Assembly: GCA_041744375.1 (NCBI GenBank) | Contig: JBGTLA010000028.1 | Coordinates: 1-10,240, forward strand | Reading direction: 5' to 3' | DNA from: JBGTLA01 sp041744375 | GTDB lineage: Bacteria > Actinomycetota > Acidimicrobiia > Spongiisociales > ZC4RG35 | Length of the DNA: 10,240 nucleotides | Shown here: positions 1 to 6,233 of the stretch, in pieces | How the letters are laid out: each line of letters starts with the position of its first letter | How positions within the stretch are numbered: the stretch's first letter is position 1 | Made by a program: the position numbers and the translations under genes | The notes under the pieces: generated by a model | Database searches by the model: none | What the model saw: the letters and a program-made list of their open reading frames with translations, nothing else | Told to the model about the DNA's origin: nothing

Positions 1-239
1 CGGCCGAGCTCTTCGCGGCGGCCGCCGTTCCGTTCGAGGCGGCCGAGCCGCTGACCCGTCGGGTGGTGGACAACGTGTTCGCCATGGGTCCCGAAGCCGC
101 TCTCACCGGCCCGATACGACGAGGGGACACCGAGACGGTGACGGGCCAGCAGGCCGCGGCCGAAAAGGCGGGATCCGGCGTGGGCTCCGAGTTCCGACTG
201 CTGACGGAAGCCACCGCCGCTCGGGTGGCAAGGCGGTGA
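1..239 (+). CDS. DUF2520 / Rossmann-like protein, C-terminal end (5' end outside the window)
   Basis: This is the last 78 residues of a protein whose start lies before the window; it ends at the TGA at 237-239. The visible part is alanine-rich and helical and contains the segment ALTGPIRRGDTETV (about 38-51 of the visible part), which resembles the conserved 'LTGP.aRGD..TV' stretch in the C-terminal DUF2520 domain of Rossmann-fold proteins. In actinobacteria such proteins commonly sit directly upstream of panC; they have an NADP-oxidoreductase-like N-terminal half, which cannot be seen here. The stop overlaps the GTG start of panC by 4 bp, so the two are likely translationally coupled. The catalytic role of the family is not firmly established. 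Family assignment rests on this motif plus context. Confidence 0.72.
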   Translation, partial: AELFAAAAVPFEAAEPLTRRVVDNVFAMGPEAALTGPIRRGDTETVTGQQAAAEKAGSGVGSEFRLLTEATAARVARR

Positions 240-1114
240 AGGTCACGTCGTCGTTTGCCGGGGTCCGGGCCTCCACCTCGGGGGTCGTCGGCCTCGTCCC
301 GACCATGGGGTACCTCCACGAGGGGCACCTGGCCCTCGTCTCCGAGGCGCGACGGAGATGCGACACCGTGGCGATGTCGGTGTTCGTGAATCCACTCCAG
401 TTCGATCGACCGTCGGATCTCGACGTCTATCCACGCGATATCGAACGCGACCTCACTCTGGCCGAGCAGTCGGGTGTGGATGTGGTCTTCGCTCCGGACT
501 CAGAAGAGATGTTTGCAGAGCAGCCGCTCACTTCGGTGGCGGTGGCCGAGGTCGGAGAAACCATGGAGGGCGAGTTCCGACCGGGGCATCTCCGCGGCGT
601 CGCCACGGTCGTCGCCAAGCTCTTGGCCGGCGCTCAACCTGACGTCGCCTACTTCGGCCGCAAGGACCATCAGCAGTTGCTGGTCGTCAGACGCATGGCA
701 GCCGATCTGTCCTTCCCGGTGGAGGTGGTCGGAGTGCCGACGGTCCGCGACTTCGACGGTCTCGCCCTTTCGAGTCGCAACAGCCTCCTCGACGATCGTG
801 CCCGAGCTCTCTCGATCAGTCGCGGCTTGATGGCCGCCGCCGACGCCGTCGAGCAAGGCGAACGAAACGGGGCTGTGTTGGAGGGGGTGGTTGCCGAGCA
901 TCTCGAGCTCGACTCCTGGGACTATGTCTCGCTGGCATCCCAGCATCGGGCCCGGCTCACCGCCACCCTCGACCGGCCGGCGTTCCTCGCCGTCGCCGGA
1001 TGGGTGGGCGGCGTTCGCCTCATCGACAACGTGGCGTTGGATCTCGTGGGCGAGCTCTTCGTGCCCGATCGCGGCACGAAACTCGACGAGCCGTCGACGC
1101 TGGCGCGCCGATGA
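236..1114 (+). CDS. panC: Pantothenate synthetase (pantoate-beta-alanine ligase)
   Basis: PanC condenses pantoate with beta-alanine using ATP to make pantothenate, the vitamin B5 precursor of coenzyme A, in the cytoplasm. The 292-residue product has the expected family length. Visible signatures are the nucleotide-binding PTMGYLHEGH (22-31), SVFVNPLQF (48-56), YPRD (65-68), EGEFRPGHLRGV (111-122), FGRKDHQQL (140-148, equivalent to the usual FGxKDxQQ) and DGLALSSRN (174-182), followed by the small C-terminal lid domain with RLIDN (261-265). The GTG start at 236 overlaps the upstream TGA (GTGA). It leaves 21 residues before the PTMG motif, a slightly short but acceptable N-terminus. Its stop overlaps the coaX ATG (ATGA), so expression is coupled to the next step of coenzyme A synthesis. 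All core motifs are intact. Confidence 0.96.
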   Translation: MKVTSSFAGVRASTSGVVGLVPTMGYLHEGHLALVSEARRRCDTVAMSVFVNPLQFDRPSDLDVYPRDIERDLTLAEQSGVDVVFAPDSEEMFAEQPLTSVAVAEVGETMEGEFRPGHLRGVATVVAKLLAGAQPDVAYFGRKDHQQLLVVRRMAADLSFPVEVVGVPTVRDFDGLALSSRNSLLDDRARALSISRGLMAAADAVEQGERNGAVLEGVVAEHLELDSWDYVSLASQHRARLTATLDRPAFLAVAGWVGGVRLIDNVALDLVGELFVPDRGTKLDEPSTLARR

Positions 1115-1887
1115 AGCTGTTGCTGGTCGATGTCGGCAATACCCAAACGGTGGTGGGGCTCGACAGGGGTGAGTCTGTCGAGACGTGGAGACTGTCGACA
1201 CAGAGCACACGCACCACCGACGAATACCGTTTGCTTCTCACATCGTTGCTCGGTCCGCGAGCGAACGAGGTGGACGGGGCGGCCCTCTCGTCGGTGGTCC
1301 CGCCTGCCACGGCACCCTTGCGGGGTGCCATCACCGCCCTGACCGGCTCCGAGCCAGTGGTGGTGGGACCGGGGATCCGAACCGGGATGTCGTTGCGCGT
1401 CGACAACCCCAGGGAGGTGGGGGCGGACCGTATCGTCAACGCCCTCGGGGCTGTCGCACGGTTCGGCTGTCCGGTGGTGACGGTCGACTTCGGCACAGCC
1501 ACCACCGTCGACCTGATCGGTCCCGCCGCCGAGTACAGGGGTGGGGCCATCGCCCCCGGCCTGGCCATTGCCGCCGACGCACTCGTCCGCTCTACCGCGG
1601 CTCTGCGGCGGGTCGATCTGGTCGAGCCTCCCCACGCCGCCGGACGCAGCACCACCGAGGCCATCCAGTCGGGACTCGTGTTCGGATACGCCGGGTTGGT
1701 CGACGGACTGGTGCACCGGATTCTGGACGAGTTCGGAGATGACGGCGTCACCGTCGTGGCCACCGGTGGGTTGGCTGAGGTCGTCATCCCGCATTGCCGT
1801 CGGACGGTGGTGTTCGACGCCGAGCTGACACTGCGAGGACTGCGGGTAGTGTGGGAGCGCAACCGCAAGCCGGGTGCCGGCCCTTGA
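1111..1887 (+). CDS. coaX: Type III pantothenate kinase
   Basis: CoaX phosphorylates pantothenate with ATP, the first committed step of coenzyme A synthesis. Type III kinases belong to the ASKHA (acetate and sugar kinase/Hsp70/actin) fold and are not feedback-inhibited by CoA as type I enzymes are; this is family knowledge. The 258-residue product starts MKLLLVDVGNT, giving the phosphate-1 motif DVGNT at 7-11. It also shows GADR (104-107, with the catalytic Asp), VDFGTATT (125-132), GGAIAPGL (144-151) and a second glycine-rich site VATGGLAE (216-223). The ATG at 1111 overlaps the panC stop by 4 bp. The frame stays open upstream to about 1000, but that stretch lies inside panC and adds no family sequence. 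The neighbour panC makes its substrate. Confidence 0.96.
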   Translation: MKLLLVDVGNTQTVVGLDRGESVETWRLSTQSTRTTDEYRLLLTSLLGPRANEVDGAALSSVVPPATAPLRGAITALTGSEPVVVGPGIRTGMSLRVDNPREVGADRIVNALGAVARFGCPVVTVDFGTATTVDLIGPAAEYRGGAIAPGLAIAADALVRSTAALRRVDLVEPPHAAGRSTTEAIQSGLVFGYAGLVDGLVHRILDEFGDDGVTVVATGGLAEVVIPHCRRTVVFDAELTLRGLRVVWERNRKPGAGP

Positions 1888-1944
1888 GCAGATAAGCGAT
1901 GCCAGCTCACCTATTTGGAGAGTCGCGAATACACTCCCCGCCGC

Positions 1945-2844
1945 ATGCGTTCTGCCATCTTCCACGTGCTTCGCGGCTTCGCCATGGGTTCGGCCGACCT
2001 CGTGCCGGGTGTGTCGGGGGGCACGGTCGCCCTCGTCCTCGGCATCTATCGGCGTCTCATCGCCTCGATCCGTAACGGAGCCGGCGCCCTCGCCCGCCTC
2101 GTGCGGGTCGATCTGGCTGGCTTCGTCGGGCGCTTGCGAGAGGTGGAATGGGGGTTCATGCTGCCCCTGCTGATAGGGATCGCGGCTGCCGTCATCAGTC
2201 TTTCCCGGCTCATCGAGCATCTCCTCGAATCAGCTCCCTTGCGGATGGCCGGTCTCTTCTTCGGTCTGGTGGCGGGCTCGATCGTGGTGGCGTGGCGGCT
2301 CATCGACCGCCGCGACCTCCTGCGGAGCGCTCTCGTGGTCCTCTCCGGGGTGGTCACGTTCTGGCTGCTCGGTTTCAGCGCCGGCGCGGTGGCGGCTCCT
2401 GCCTGGTGGATGTTCCTCGGTGGGGGGGCGCTCGCCATCTGTGCCATGATCCTCCCCGGCATCTCGGGCTCTTTCCTGCTCCTCATGATCGGCATGTATG
2501 AGGCCGTCCTGGGCGCCGTCAACCAGCGAGACATCGGCTCCATCGGGTTGGTCGCAGTGGGGGCGGTCACGGGCCTGGCGCTGTTCTCGACCTTGCTCAG
2601 CCGGCTGCTCGACCGATACCAGGACACGGTCATGGCCGTCTTGGTCGGTCTCATGGCCGGATCCCTTCGTGTCCTGTGGCCATGGCCGGACGGCACCGGC
2701 GGGACCGCGATGAGCTCCCCGAGCGGGGATGTGGCCATCCCGATTCTCCTGGCAGTGGCGGGGGCGGTAGTCGTCCTGGCTGTGACGAGGAAGGAAGCCT
2801 CCATCGAAGCCCAGGTGGAGTCGGCAGCCGAGGTGGCGGAATGA
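1945..2844 (+). CDS. DUF368 family membrane protein, probable polyprenyl-phosphate translocase (PopT-like)
   Basis: This polytopic inner-membrane protein (299 residues from this start) contains the two hallmark repeats of DUF368: GFAMGSADLVPGVSGGTVAL (11-30) and ICAMILPGISGSFLLLMIGMY (165-185), the two PGxSG halves expected of an inverted-repeat fold. About seven to nine hydrophobic segments are visible, with a short charged tail ending TRKEASIEAQ... DUF368 members (PopT) were shown to be one of two broad families that return undecaprenyl phosphate across the membrane for envelope polymer synthesis. The function here is inferred by family. I prefer the ATG at 1945, which leaves a short N-terminus as in homologs. 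An in-frame TTG at 1915 would add ten hydrophilic residues; neither start has a clear Shine-Dalgarno sequence. The gap after coaX is 57 bp, and the stop overlaps the lysS ATG. Confidence 0.88.
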   Translation: MRSAIFHVLRGFAMGSADLVPGVSGGTVALVLGIYRRLIASIRNGAGALARLVRVDLAGFVGRLREVEWGFMLPLLIGIAAAVISLSRLIEHLLESAPLRMAGLFFGLVAGSIVVAWRLIDRRDLLRSALVVLSGVVTFWLLGFSAGAVAAPAWWMFLGGGALAICAMILPGISGSFLLLMIGMYEAVLGAVNQRDIGSIGLVAVGAVTGLALFSTLLSRLLDRYQDTVMAVLVGLMAGSLRVLWPWPDGTGGTAMSSPSGDVAIPILLAVAGAVVVLAVTRKEASIEAQVESAAEVAE

Positions 2845-4328
2845 GCGATGCCGACGCCTCGGGCCCCGAGCCCCACGACCCCTTGACGGCGGGACGGCTC
2901 GAAGCCTATCGCCACCTCCGAGCGTCGGGTCTGCCCACGCGTTTCGAACGGAGCCACTCGGCGGCCTCCCTCCGCCACGACCATGGAGAACTTCCACCGG
3001 GTACCGACACGGGCACCGAGGTGTCGGTGGCAGGGAGGGTGATGTTGCGCCGCTCGTTCGGAAAGCTGCTCTTTTTGACCCTGCGCGACCAGAGCGGCGA
3101 AGTGCAGGTGTTCGTCGACCGGGTCTCGGTGGGCGAAGAGCAGTTCCAGTCGATCTCCGCCGTCGACCTGGGGGACTGGATCGGTGTGTCGGGGACGATC
3201 ATGACCACTCGCAAGGGCGAGCTTTCGGTGCGTCCCGGCACGGTGACGGTGCTGCAGAAGTCGCTCCGGCCGCTACCAGACAAATGGCATGGTCTCACCG
3301 ACATCGAGGCCCGGAGCAGGCGCCGCTATCTCGACCTCATGGTCAACCCCCACTCGCGCCATGTGGCCCTGACCCGGACCCGGATCGTCTCCGAGCTCCG
3401 GCGCCAGTTCGAACAACGCGGATACACGGAGGTGGAGACCCCAGTGTTGTTGCCGCAGGCCACCGGAGCCACCGCTCGACCCTTCCGTACCCACCACCAC
3501 GCCCTCGACCAGGAGATGTACCTGCGCATCGCCACCGAGCTATATCTCAAGAGACTTGTGGTGGGAGGCCTCGAACGAGTCTTCGAGATCGGCCGCATCT
3601 TCCGCAACGAAGGTATCGACTCGACCCACAACCCCGAATTCACGATGTTGGAGTCATACGAGGCCTTCGCCGACTTCACCGACATCATGGTTCTCGTGGA
3701 AGAGGTGCTGGCGGCGGTGGCCGAGGCAGCGACCGGTTCCACGCGATTCACCTACCAGGGCCGAGACATCGACCTGGGCGGGCCGTTCCGCCGGGTCACC
3801 ATGCATGACGCGGTGTCCGAGGCGGTGGGCGGGGAGCTACCCACGGAGCGGGCCGGGTTGGTGGAGCTGGCGCAACGCCACGGGATGGCCGTAGAAGACA
3901 GCTGGGGTCCCGGCGTCGTCGTGGCCGAGTTGTTCGACCGGTTGGTCGCCGACGACCTGTGGGACCCGACGTTCGTGACGCATTACCCGACTGAGGTTTC
4001 ACCGTTGGCGGCTCGCAACCGCCAGGATCCGGACGTGACCGACCGCTTCGAGTTGTTCATCGCCGGCTCGGAGTACGCCAACGCCTTCACCGAATTGAAC
4101 GACTCTCTCGACCAGCGGGTCCGTTTCGAAGCGCAGGCCGCCGCCCGGGAGGCCGGGGATCAGGAGGCGCATCCCTTCGACGAGGACTTCTTGGTCGCTC
4201 TCGAATACGGGATGCCCCCCACCGGCGGGCTGGGTCTGGGGGTGGACAGGTTGGTGATGCTCCTCACCGACCAAGCTCACATCCGCGACGTGATCCTGTT
4301 TCCCACCATGCGCCGGCTCGACCCCTAA
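2841..4328 (+). CDS. lysS: Lysyl-tRNA synthetase, class II
   Basis: LysS attaches lysine to tRNA-Lys in the cytoplasm. The 495-residue product is of normal size. Order of domains: a polar N-terminal extension (1-60), an OB-fold anticodon-binding domain (about 60-145, with LFLTLRDQSGEVQVFV at 77-92), then the class II catalytic domain. Motif 1 lies around 187-203 (RGYTEVETPVL), motif 2 is FRNEGIDSTHNPEFTMLE (254-271) and motif 3 is GLGLGVDRLVML (463-474). RRRYLDLMVNP (160-170), GATARPF (209-215), YLRIATELYLKRL (227-239) and the ending RDVILFPTMR (482-491) are diagnostic of LysRS rather than AspRS or AsnRS. The ATG at 2841 overlaps the preceding stop (ATGA). An upstream in-frame opening to 2676 is inside the DUF368 gene and is not used. 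It is the last gene of the plus-strand operon. Confidence 0.96.
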   Translation: MSDADASGPEPHDPLTAGRLEAYRHLRASGLPTRFERSHSAASLRHDHGELPPGTDTGTEVSVAGRVMLRRSFGKLLFLTLRDQSGEVQVFVDRVSVGEEQFQSISAVDLGDWIGVSGTIMTTRKGELSVRPGTVTVLQKSLRPLPDKWHGLTDIEARSRRRYLDLMVNPHSRHVALTRTRIVSELRRQFEQRGYTEVETPVLLPQATGATARPFRTHHHALDQEMYLRIATELYLKRLVVGGLERVFEIGRIFRNEGIDSTHNPEFTMLESYEAFADFTDIMVLVEEVLAAVAEAATGSTRFTYQGRDIDLGGPFRRVTMHDAVSEAVGGELPTERAGLVELAQRHGMAVEDSWGPGVVVAELFDRLVADDLWDPTFVTHYPTEVSPLAARNRQDPDVTDRFELFIAGSEYANAFTELNDSLDQRVRFEAQAAAREAGDQEAHPFDEDFLVALEYGMPPTGGLGLGVDRLVMLLTDQAHIRDVILFPTMRRLDP

Positions 4329-4346
4329 TCCCGGTTTCGGCGTCGG

Positions 4347-4403
4347 CCGGAACTTAGGGCTGTGGACACCGCTCAGCGAGGTCTGCAACCCGGGGTTGCG
4401 CAC
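4347..4403. repeat. 57-bp dual-hairpin repeat, copy 1
   Basis: First of two direct copies spaced exactly 72 bp apart in the convergent gap between lysS and the polyprenyl synthase gene. It carries two adjacent inverted repeats. An imperfect one at 4365-4383 has outer GAC/GTC and inner CGCT/AGCG arms around a C, with 7 of 9 positions pairing. A perfect one at 4385-4399 has GCAACCC and GGGTTGC around a single G. Relative to copy 2 there are three substitutions (4351, 4356, 4363), all outside the inverted repeats. There is no T-tract. A bidirectional terminator or a dispersed REP-like element are both possible. Confidence 0.85.
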
Positions 4404-4418
4404 GGGTGGCGGGCAGTC

Positions 4419-4475
4419 CCGGTACTTTGGGCTGGGGACACCGCTCAGCGAGGTCTGCAACCCGGGGTTGCGCAC
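4419..4475. repeat. 57-bp dual-hairpin repeat, copy 2
   Basis: Second copy of the unit at 4347-4403, identical over the 40-bp core 4436-4475 and differing at only three upstream positions. Its inverted repeats fall at 4437-4455 and 4457-4471. It ends 13 bp before the stop codon of the minus-strand polyprenyl synthase gene. A further short similarity to the unit's first bases is seen just after the lysS stop (about 4330-4340), possibly a decayed third copy. The sequence between copies (4404-4418) is G-rich and unrelated. Confidence 0.85.
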
Positions 4476-4488
4476 CCCGGGGGGCGGG

Positions 4489-5478
4489 TCAGGGGCGGGC
4501 GGAGTCGACCCGTGTGACCAGGTAGTCACCGAGAGCTGCCAGCACCTCGCGGGTGTCGCCCGGAGGGAGGACGCCGAGAGCGTGGCGGGCCACCTCGAGG
4601 CGAGTCATCGCCGACTCGAGCGACTTGTCGATGTAACCACCCCTGCGCACCAGCTCGATTACCTCGGCCACGTTCTCGTCGGGGTAGGGCCGGGGCCGAT
4701 CCAACAAGGCGTGGATGCGGGCGCCGTCGGGGCCGTGGGCAGCCTCCAGCACGGCCTGGGTGAAGGTCCCCTCGCGTATGTCCGAGCCGGCCGGTTTGCC
4801 GATCAGCTCCTCGTCGGCCACCAGGTCGAGGGCGTCATCGGCGATCTGGAACACCATCCCCAGCTCCCACGCCCACACCGACAGGGCCTCGACGACCTCG
4901 GGGGTGGCATCGGCCGCCATCGCCCCCAGCCGGGCCGACGTGCGGATGAGGGAGGCCGTCTTGCCCCCGATCACCGTCTCGTAGGCCGAGACGGAGTGCC
5001 CGAGGCTGTCGACCAAACCGAGCTCGCGCGTCTGGCCTTCCACCAGCTCGGCATAGGTGGCGGCCAGCAGACGAACCGACTCCTGGGAGAGGTAGGTGGC
5101 GGCCACCTCCGAGGCGCGGGCCATGAGGAAGTCCCCGGCGAGGATCGCCACGGTGTTGGACCAGTTGGCGTTGACCGAGGGTGCGCCCCGGCGCGTGTCG
5201 GCCTCGTCGATGACATCGTCGTGGTAGAGGCTGCCGACGTGGATCAGCTCAACCGACACTCCGGCCTCGACGCGTCGCCGGTCGTCGGCCGGGCCGAACT
5301 CCGCCGCCAGGAGGGCCAGGAGCGGGCGGAACCTCTTGCCGCCCGCCAAGAGGAGATGCTGGGCGATCTTGGTGAGATGATCGTCCTCGGAGACGACGGC
5401 TTCCAGTAGGCGCTCCTCGGTGCGATCCAGGTCGGTCCACACCCTGTCGAGCGGAATGAGGTCCCGCAAGTCGTCCAT
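4489..5478 (-). CDS. Trans-type polyprenyl diphosphate synthase, probably long-chain
   Basis: The enzyme extends an allylic diphosphate with isopentenyl diphosphate units; in actinobacteria such enzymes usually make the menaquinone side chain. The 329-residue product shows AGGKRFRP (45-52, substrate binding), the first Asp-rich motif HDDVID (86-91), RRGAPSVN (97-104), GGKTASLI (171-178) and the second Asp-rich motif QIADDALDL (211-219) followed by GKPAGSD (227-233). The fifth residue before the first Asp of the first motif is glycine, with Ser next. A small residue at this site fits a medium or long product rather than C15-C20; this is inference. The ATG at 5478 is chosen because homologous sequence begins there. 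The frame is open to 5583, but the extra 35 residues are Arg/Pro/Gly-rich and overlap the preceding hairpin. A -10-like TATACC lies just upstream. hepB/ispB/grcC-type names are all possible, so no symbol is given. Confidence 0.93.
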   Translation of the reverse strand: MDDLRDLIPLDRVWTDLDRTEERLLEAVVSEDDHLTKIAQHLLLAGGKRFRPLLALLAAEFGPADDRRRVEAGVSVELIHVGSLYHDDVIDEADTRRGAPSVNANWSNTVAILAGDFLMARASEVAATYLSQESVRLLAATYAELVEGQTRELGLVDSLGHSVSAYETVIGGKTASLIRTSARLGAMAADATPEVVEALSVWAWELGMVFQIADDALDLVADEELIGKPAGSDIREGTFTQAVLEAAHGPDGARIHALLDRPRPYPDENVAEVIELVRRGGYIDKSLESAMTRLEVARHALGVLPPGDTREVLAALGDYLVTRVDSARP

Positions 5479-5486
5479 GGCGCCAT

Positions 5487-5492
5487 GGTATA
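5487..5492 (-). promoter_or_regulatory. Possible -10 box (TATACC) giving a near-leaderless transcript of the polyprenyl synthase gene
   Basis: On the minus strand TATACC runs from 5492 to 5487. A transcription start about seven bases further on falls at roughly 5480, two bases before the ATG at 5478. No Shine-Dalgarno sequence is present, which fits a leaderless or nearly leaderless mRNA, a common arrangement in actinobacteria. No convincing -35 hexamer is visible. Confidence 0.4.
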
Positions 5493-5510
5493 CGGGCGCC
5501 GGTGACTCCC

Positions 5511-5549
5511 GCCCGGGACGGGCGCACGCCACGCGGGCCCGTCCCGGGC
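5511..5549 (-). terminator. Strong hairpin between the universal stress protein gene and the polyprenyl synthase gene
   Basis: A perfect 13-bp inverted repeat (GCCCGGGACGGGC at 5511-5523 against its complement at 5537-5549) encloses a 13-base loop. CCGGTG at 5499-5504 and CACCGG at 5549-5554 can extend the pairing around a 7-base bulge. It starts ten bases after the stop of the minus-strand universal stress protein gene and ends before the next promoter. The likely role is termination or mRNA 3'-end protection of that transcript. There is no T-run after it, so classic intrinsic termination is uncertain. Confidence 0.55.
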
Positions 5550-5558
5550 ACCGGTTTC

Positions 5559-5966
5559 CTACGCCTGGGACGCCTTCACGCACAAGACCGGCACGGTGGC
5601 ATCGTGGAGGATGTCGAGCGCGTTGGACCCCAACATGAGCTTTCCCGTAGCCGACCGCTCGCGTATCCCGATCACGATCAGGGCCCCGTCGTGTTGGCCG
5701 ACGGCCTCCATGAGATCCTCCGCCGGCGTGTTGCCGCGCACATAGTCGTGGCTCTCGTAGGGAACGCCGCTCTGGTCGAGCTTCTCGTTCAACGCCTCCA
5801 GGGCCCGGGCGCTGGCGATGTGGTCTTCGGGACGCTCCCTCGTGCCGCCCTTCATCGAATGCACCACCAGCACGCGCATGGCCCGGAGGGCGGCTTCCTC
5901 CAAGGCCTTGTCAATGGCCGCATGACCTTCCGGGGTGTCGACGAACCCCACCACCACACTCTGCAC
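5559..5966 (-). CDS. Universal stress protein (UspA family), single domain
   Basis: The 135-residue product has the usual single-domain Usp length and alternating beta/alpha pattern: strand QSVVVGFVDTPEG (2-14), strand MRVLVVHSMKGG (30-41), a helix rich in Ala/Glu, ALIVIG (95-100) and the ending GKLMLGSNALDILHDATVPVLCV (108-130). The C-terminal GxxxxG(S/T)N-like nucleotide loop is partly present (G108...LGSN 112-115), but the second glycine of the usual G-2x-G-9x-G motif is replaced (G100-IR-E103), so ATP binding is uncertain. Usp proteins act in the cytoplasm in stress survival; the exact role is unknown. The GTG at 5966 is supported by a complementary-strand AGGAGG at 5977-5972, five bases upstream. 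It is transcribed divergently from clpC, another stress-related gene. Confidence 0.9.
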   Translation of the reverse strand: MQSVVVGFVDTPEGHAAIDKALEEAALRAMRVLVVHSMKGGTRERPEDHIASARALEALNEKLDQSGVPYESHDYVRGNTPAEDLMEAVGQHDGALIVIGIRERSATGKLMLGSNALDILHDATVPVLCVKASQA

Positions 5967-6233
5967 GTTGTCCTCCTCGTCGATCGTCGAGAACGTTGCC
6001 GCTCTTTTCGCTGGCGTCCATCATGGTCGATTGTGGGGAGGGAAGCGGCGCCCGTCCCGGGTTGGCGTGGCGACTTGGGTCGTGGGAAGGTTCCCGCCGG
6101 CGGCGGCGTTCACTTGAGTGCACCCGCCCGGCTGCCGATGTAAGGGCGACCGGCCCAGGACCGTGACGTAGAGGTATGGTCCCGGACAGGTACAATGGTG
6201 TTTCTAGATCCTCTGCCAGGGGAGGCTGACATC
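5967..6233. promoter_or_regulatory. Divergent control region between the usp gene and clpC
   Basis: This 267-bp gene-free stretch must hold promoters for both directions. Visible elements are: the usp Shine-Dalgarno AGGAGG (minus strand, 5977-5972); a CTTGAGT heptamer at 6113-6119, identical to one half of the HspR HAIR operator but without the partner half; the clpC -10 box at 6191-6196; and the clpC Shine-Dalgarno at 6218-6225. Short open frames here look non-coding. A ClgR-type operator could not be identified with confidence in this GC-rich stretch. Confidence 0.6.
6191..6196 (+). promoter_or_regulatory. clpC promoter -10 box (TACAAT)
   Basis: TACAAT differs from TATAAT at one position and stands out in GC-rich surroundings. 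The predicted transcription start is about 6203, leaving a leader of roughly 30 bases before the TTG start at 6234, with the Shine-Dalgarno sequence in between. The nearest -35-like element, GTGACG at 6163-6168, is 22 bases away, longer than usual, so this promoter may depend on an activator. The in-frame ATG at 6195 overlaps this box and would lie upstream of the transcript. Confidence 0.6.

Noticed and set aside
1000..1110. In-frame upstream extension of coaX
   Set aside because: It overlaps the well-supported end of panC and adds Arg-rich sequence before the canonical MKLLLVDVGNT start.
922..2220. 432-residue minus-strand open frame across panC, coaX and DUF368
   Set aside because: It spans three recognised plus-strand genes and has the low-complexity composition of antisense frames in GC-rich DNA.
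2676..2840. In-frame upstream extension of lysS (55 residues)
   Set aside because: It lies wholly inside the DUF368 gene, is Gly/Arg-rich without homology, and the ATG at 2841 forms a standard ATGA overlap.
4347..4475. CRISPR array
   Set aside because: Only two units, with a 15-base spacer between 57-bp repeats and no cas genes; does not fit CRISPR geometry.
4396..5409. Long plus-strand open frame opposite the polyprenyl synthase gene
   Set aside because: It is a shadow of the minus-strand gene, rich in Gly/His/Arg, with no family signature, and includes the repeat sequence.
6095..6111. Possible ClgR-like operator upstream of clpC
   Set aside because: Only partial agreement with the published actinobacterial pattern in a CGG-repeat-like stretch, where such matches arise by chance.
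5911..6195. Minus-strand open frame in the usp-clpC gap
   Set aside because: It overlaps the usp start in another frame, is Arg/Ser/Pro-rich and has no ribosome binding site; the region is better read as control DNA.
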